Positions 5,949-7,267 of a stretch of 7,267 nucleotides of DNA are shown here, piece after piece. A model generated the notes under the pieces. The model made no database searches. It was given only the letters and a program-made list of their open reading frames with translations, and was not told the DNA's origin. A program made the translations under genes and the position numbers. Each line of letters opens with the position of its first letter. The first letter of the stretch is position 1. Source of the DNA: Betaproteobacteria bacterium (lineage in GTDB: Bacteria; Pseudomonadota; Gammaproteobacteria; Burkholderiales; SG8-41); contig JANXRI010000391.1 in the NCBI GenBank assembly GCA_025353085.1, forward strand, positions 1 to 7,267, given 5' to 3'.

Positions 5949-5979
5949 CACGAATTACCATCGGTTGTAGAATGGCCGA

Positions 5980-6249
5980 ATGAAATTTACGTGGGATCCG
6001 AAAAAGGACGAGTCAAACCGCAAGAACCACGGCGTCGCGTTCGAAGAAGCGACTACGGTATTTGGCGACCCGTTATCAGGAACCATACGCGATCCCGACC
6101 ATTCGACGGGAGAGGAACGATTCCTGATAATAGGAATGAGTTCCACCGGACGCTTGGTCGTCGTCTCGCACACGGAGATTGACGACTCTATTCGCATCAT
6201 TAGTGCCAGAGAGGCTACAGCCCATGAACGAAAAAACTACGAATCCTAA
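5980..6249 (+). CDS. brnT: BrnT family toxin (DUF497 ribonuclease)
   Basis: The 89 residues are a canonical BrnT: FTWDPKKDESNRKNHGVAFE at 3-22, EATTVFGDPLSGTIRDPDH at 23-41, EERFLIIGMSSTGRLVVVSH at 45-64, and the conserved end IRIISAREAT at 71-80 followed by ERKNYE. BrnT is a RelE-fold ribonuclease toxin that blocks translation and is held in check by a co-expressed antitoxin. The ATG at 5980 agrees with the family start. No Shine-Dalgarno sequence precedes it, and TAGAAT six bases upstream would put transcription start at or next to the ATG, so a leaderless message is possible. Its last 26 bases overlap the antitoxin gene. It is complete, with no sign of decay. Confidence 0.93.
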   Translation: MKFTWDPKKDESNRKNHGVAFEEATTVFGDPLSGTIRDPDHSTGEERFLIIGMSSTGRLVVVSHTEIDDSIRIISAREATAHERKNYES

Positions 6250-6496
6250 AAGTGGAAAACCAGTGGACGAGATGCGCCCAGAATATGATTTCTCAGGCGC
6301 AGTTCGCGGCAAATATTACAAGCGGTATCATCAGAGCAGCAATGTCGTGGTGCTCGAACCCGACGTCGCTGCTCACTTCAAAAATGCAACTGCCGTAAAT
6401 AAAGCGCTTCGATCTTTGTTCGCCGGCGCTCGTACCGAGCGTGGTTTAACGAGGCGCTCAACACCGACGCGCACAAAGACGGTGCGTGCCGGTTAG
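6224..6496 (+). CDS. antitoxin partner of BrnT
   Basis: This 90-residue protein overlaps the toxin gene by 26 bases. The ATG at 6224 has GAGG at 6211-6214, nine bases upstream; the frame is open further back to a TTG at 6179, but the Met start fits the family. The core EMRPEYDFSGAVRGKYYKRY at 16-35 followed by NVVVLEPDVAAHF at 40-52 and AVNKALRSL at 57-65 is typical of the short proteins that follow BrnT toxins, with a C-terminal helix-rich dimerisation part. It should bind the toxin and probably the operon's own promoter. It differs from the BrnA antitoxin type, so I give no symbol. From about residue 74 to the stop, the codons lie in attC. The resulting tail (TRRSTPTRTKTVRAG) resembles the tail of the cassette 1 antitoxin. 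Confidence 0.86.
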   Translation: MNEKTTNPKSGKPVDEMRPEYDFSGAVRGKYYKRYHQSSNVVVLEPDVAAHFKNATAVNKALRSLFAGARTERGLTRRSTPTRTKTVRAG

Positions 6497-6509
6497 CTCT
6501 ACGTTCGTT
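6444..6509 (+). repeat. attC site of cassette 4 (66 bp), right end of array
   Basis: R'' is the consensus GTTTAAC (6444-6450). R' reads GTTCGTT (6503-6509), which departs from GTTRRRY. A central stem pairs ACCGACGCGCAC with GTGCGTGCCGGT (two wobbles). The site aligns without gaps to the attC of cassette 1. The stop codon of the antitoxin lies in its L' box. Confidence 0.85.
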
Positions 6510-6650
6510 CAGGCGTAGCCGCAAGTTTGACCAAGTGATGACCAAGATCGAGCGCGGCCCCTTGAAGGGTCGCTCAGCGTGCCCGCACCTCGTCCTCATT
6601 GAGCGCATCGGCGGCTGCTTTCGGGCCGGGCGTGTGCGCCGCCGGCGAGT
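6504..6650. other. non-coding stretch between last attC and cyclase gene
   Basis: I see no convincing gene. A plus-strand frame from ATG 6538 runs 49 codons to 6687 but is arginine-rich, lacks a ribosome site and overlaps the cyclase gene. Two hairpins are present: GAGCG/CGCTC with inner CCCT/AGGG at 6550-6575, and a perfect seven-base stem CGGCGGC (6609-6615) with GCCGCCG (6638-6644) just downstream of the cyclase stop. Neither has a T-run, so neither is a clear terminator. The start of this stretch would be a fifth cassette if a further attC followed, and none does. Confidence 0.5.
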
Positions 6651-7267
6651 TCATGCCGCTTTCACGTTTTGCACGACCCTGTCGTAGCCGAATACATCGA
6701 GTGCCGAATGTCCTTTAATGCTGCGAGGACCGAGCGCAGTCAGACCGGTGCCGTCGCCGGCCAATTCGGCGACGATGCCTGAACAGACGAGGTGATAGCC
6801 GACTTCCTTGGTCAGGCCTTCGAGGCGGGAGGCGACGTTGGTTACGTCACCGATGACCGAGTATTCGTGGCGTATCGAGGCGCCGATGTGTCCCGCGACG
6901 CCTTCGCCGGCATGCAGTCCGATGCCGATGTCGATCGGCATTTCATTGTTTTGCGCGAACTCGGCATTGAGCTCGCGCAAATTGTCGAGCATTGCACGGG
7001 CAGTATTGAATGCGGCAAGGCAGGGGTTCTTAATTGGCCGCGGCACGCCGAATGCCGCCATGATGCCGTCCCCCATGAAGCTGATGACGGTGCCGCCGTG
7101 CGCATGAATGATTGGCACGATGCGATCGAAATAGCCGTTTAAAAATGCGATCGTTTGTTCCGGAGTCATGCCTTCACTGCGAGTCGTGTAACCGCGAATA
7201 TCCGAAAACAGCACGCAGGAAAACTGCTTGACGCCGCCGAGCGTCGGTTGCAGGTTGCCCGCAAGAA
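6651..7267 (-). CDS. class III adenylate/guanylate cyclase, catalytic domain (5' end outside window)
   Basis: The visible 204 residues are the C-terminal catalytic domain of a cyclase that makes cAMP or cGMP from the nucleoside triphosphate. The frame is open to the window edge, so the start and any N-terminal sensor or membrane domain lie beyond 7267. Numbering from the first complete codon, the metal-binding aspartates are D22 (LFSDIRGYT) and D66 (FMGDGIMAAFG). The transition-state residues are N143 and R147 in GDVTNVASRLE, and GIGLHAGEGVAGHIG (114-128) is the usual turn. The base-selecting lysine expected four residues before the second Asp is a serine (S62), and S136 sits where Thr or Asp usually makes the partner contact. 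Nucleotide preference is therefore uncertain. The C-terminus IKGHSALDVFGYDRV is typical. The gene reads towards the integron array. Confidence 0.93.
   Translation of the reverse strand, partial: LAGNLQPTLGGVKQFSCVLFSDIRGYTTRSEGMTPEQTIAFLNGYFDRIVPIIHAHGGTVISFMGDGIMAAFGVPRPIKNPCLAAFNTARAMLDNLRELNAEFAQNNEMPIDIGIGLHAGEGVAGHIGASIRHEYSVIGDVTNVASRLEGLTKEVGYHLVCSGIVAELAGDGTGLTALGPRSIKGHSALDVFGYDRVVQNVKAA

Larger units (their letters stand above)
4181..6503 (+). mobile_element. integron gene-cassette array, four cassettes
   Basis: Four head-to-tail cassettes, each of one or two plus-strand genes, end in attC sites at 4784-4849, 5214-5303, 5863-5948 and 6444-6509. A cassette's first bases should be complementary to its own R'' box. 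This holds for all four: GTTATAC with GTATAAC (perfect), GTTATGT with GCATAAC (one wobble), GTTAGAC with GTCTAAC (perfect) and TTAGAC with GTTTAAC (one wobble). Order: toxin-antitoxin, DUF3024, PD-(D/E)xK protein, toxin-antitoxin. Confidence 0.92.
5943..6503 (+). mobile_element. gene cassette 4: BrnT toxin and antitoxin
   Basis: The cassette opens with TTAGAC, one wobble from complementarity with R'' GTTTAAC at 6444. Its toxin begins 37 bases in, the same leader length as in cassette 1. A -10-like TAGAAT (5968-5973) lies six bases before the toxin ATG, without a clear -35 box. Confidence 0.82.

Noticed and set aside
4784..6509. Reading the repeated inverted repeats as a CRISPR array
   Set aside because: There are only four repeats, hundreds of bases apart, with genes between them and lengths of 66-90 bp. 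They carry integron core sites, so they are attC sites.
6609..6644. Seven-base hairpin as terminator of the cyclase gene
   Set aside because: The stem is perfect, but the loop is 22 bases and no T-run follows on the minus strand, so the intrinsic-terminator form is incomplete.
6538..6687. A 49-codon plus-strand frame as the gene of a fifth cassette
   Set aside because: No ribosome site, no motif, arginine-rich composition as from random GC-rich DNA, overlap with the cyclase gene, and no attC after it.

Overview
The window looks like a piece of a proteobacterial chromosome, most likely a betaproteobacterium or a related gammaproteobacterium. The evidence is a full-length HtpG of the proteobacterial type, an integron integrase close to the IntI1 lineage, and moderately GC-rich coding in the flanking genes. 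No 16S rRNA or other species marker is present, so the taxon is inferred.

Left flank (1-3453): htpG (Hsp90 chaperone) on the plus strand converges on a compact minus-strand group. That group reads, in order of transcription, an enoyl-CoA hydratase/isomerase-family protein, a 68-residue single-membrane-segment protein whose start overlaps the stop of the previous gene, and a secreted protein with ten cysteines in a regular CX9-10C pattern.

Centre (about 3700-6509): a degenerate integron. The integrase gene is a minus-strand pseudogene that has lost its N-terminal half and carries an out-of-frame internal deletion. It abuts an orphan attC-like half-site where attI and the usual cassette promoter should be. 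Four plus-strand gene cassettes follow. Their ends can be fixed by complementarity between the first bases of each cassette and the R'' box of its own attC. Cassette 1 (4181-4843) holds a BrnT-like toxin and a CopG/ribbon-helix-helix antitoxin. Cassette 2 (4844-5297) holds a DUF3024 protein. Cassette 3 (5298-5942) holds a protein with PD-(D/E)xK/RecB-like nuclease motifs. Cassette 4 (5943-6503) holds a canonical BrnT toxin and its antitoxin. A toxin-antitoxin module therefore sits at each end of the array, as expected of modules that stabilise arrays, while the integrase can no longer be active.

Right flank (6504-7267): about 150 bases without a convincing gene, then the 3' part of a minus-strand class III adenylate/guanylate cyclase whose start lies beyond the window.

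The most unusual points are a perfect intrinsic terminator inside the first toxin's reading frame just before its antitoxin, the two unrelated antitoxins whose C-terminal tails are both encoded by attC sites in the same frame, the PD-(D/E)xK cassette, and the cysteine-patterned secreted protein.
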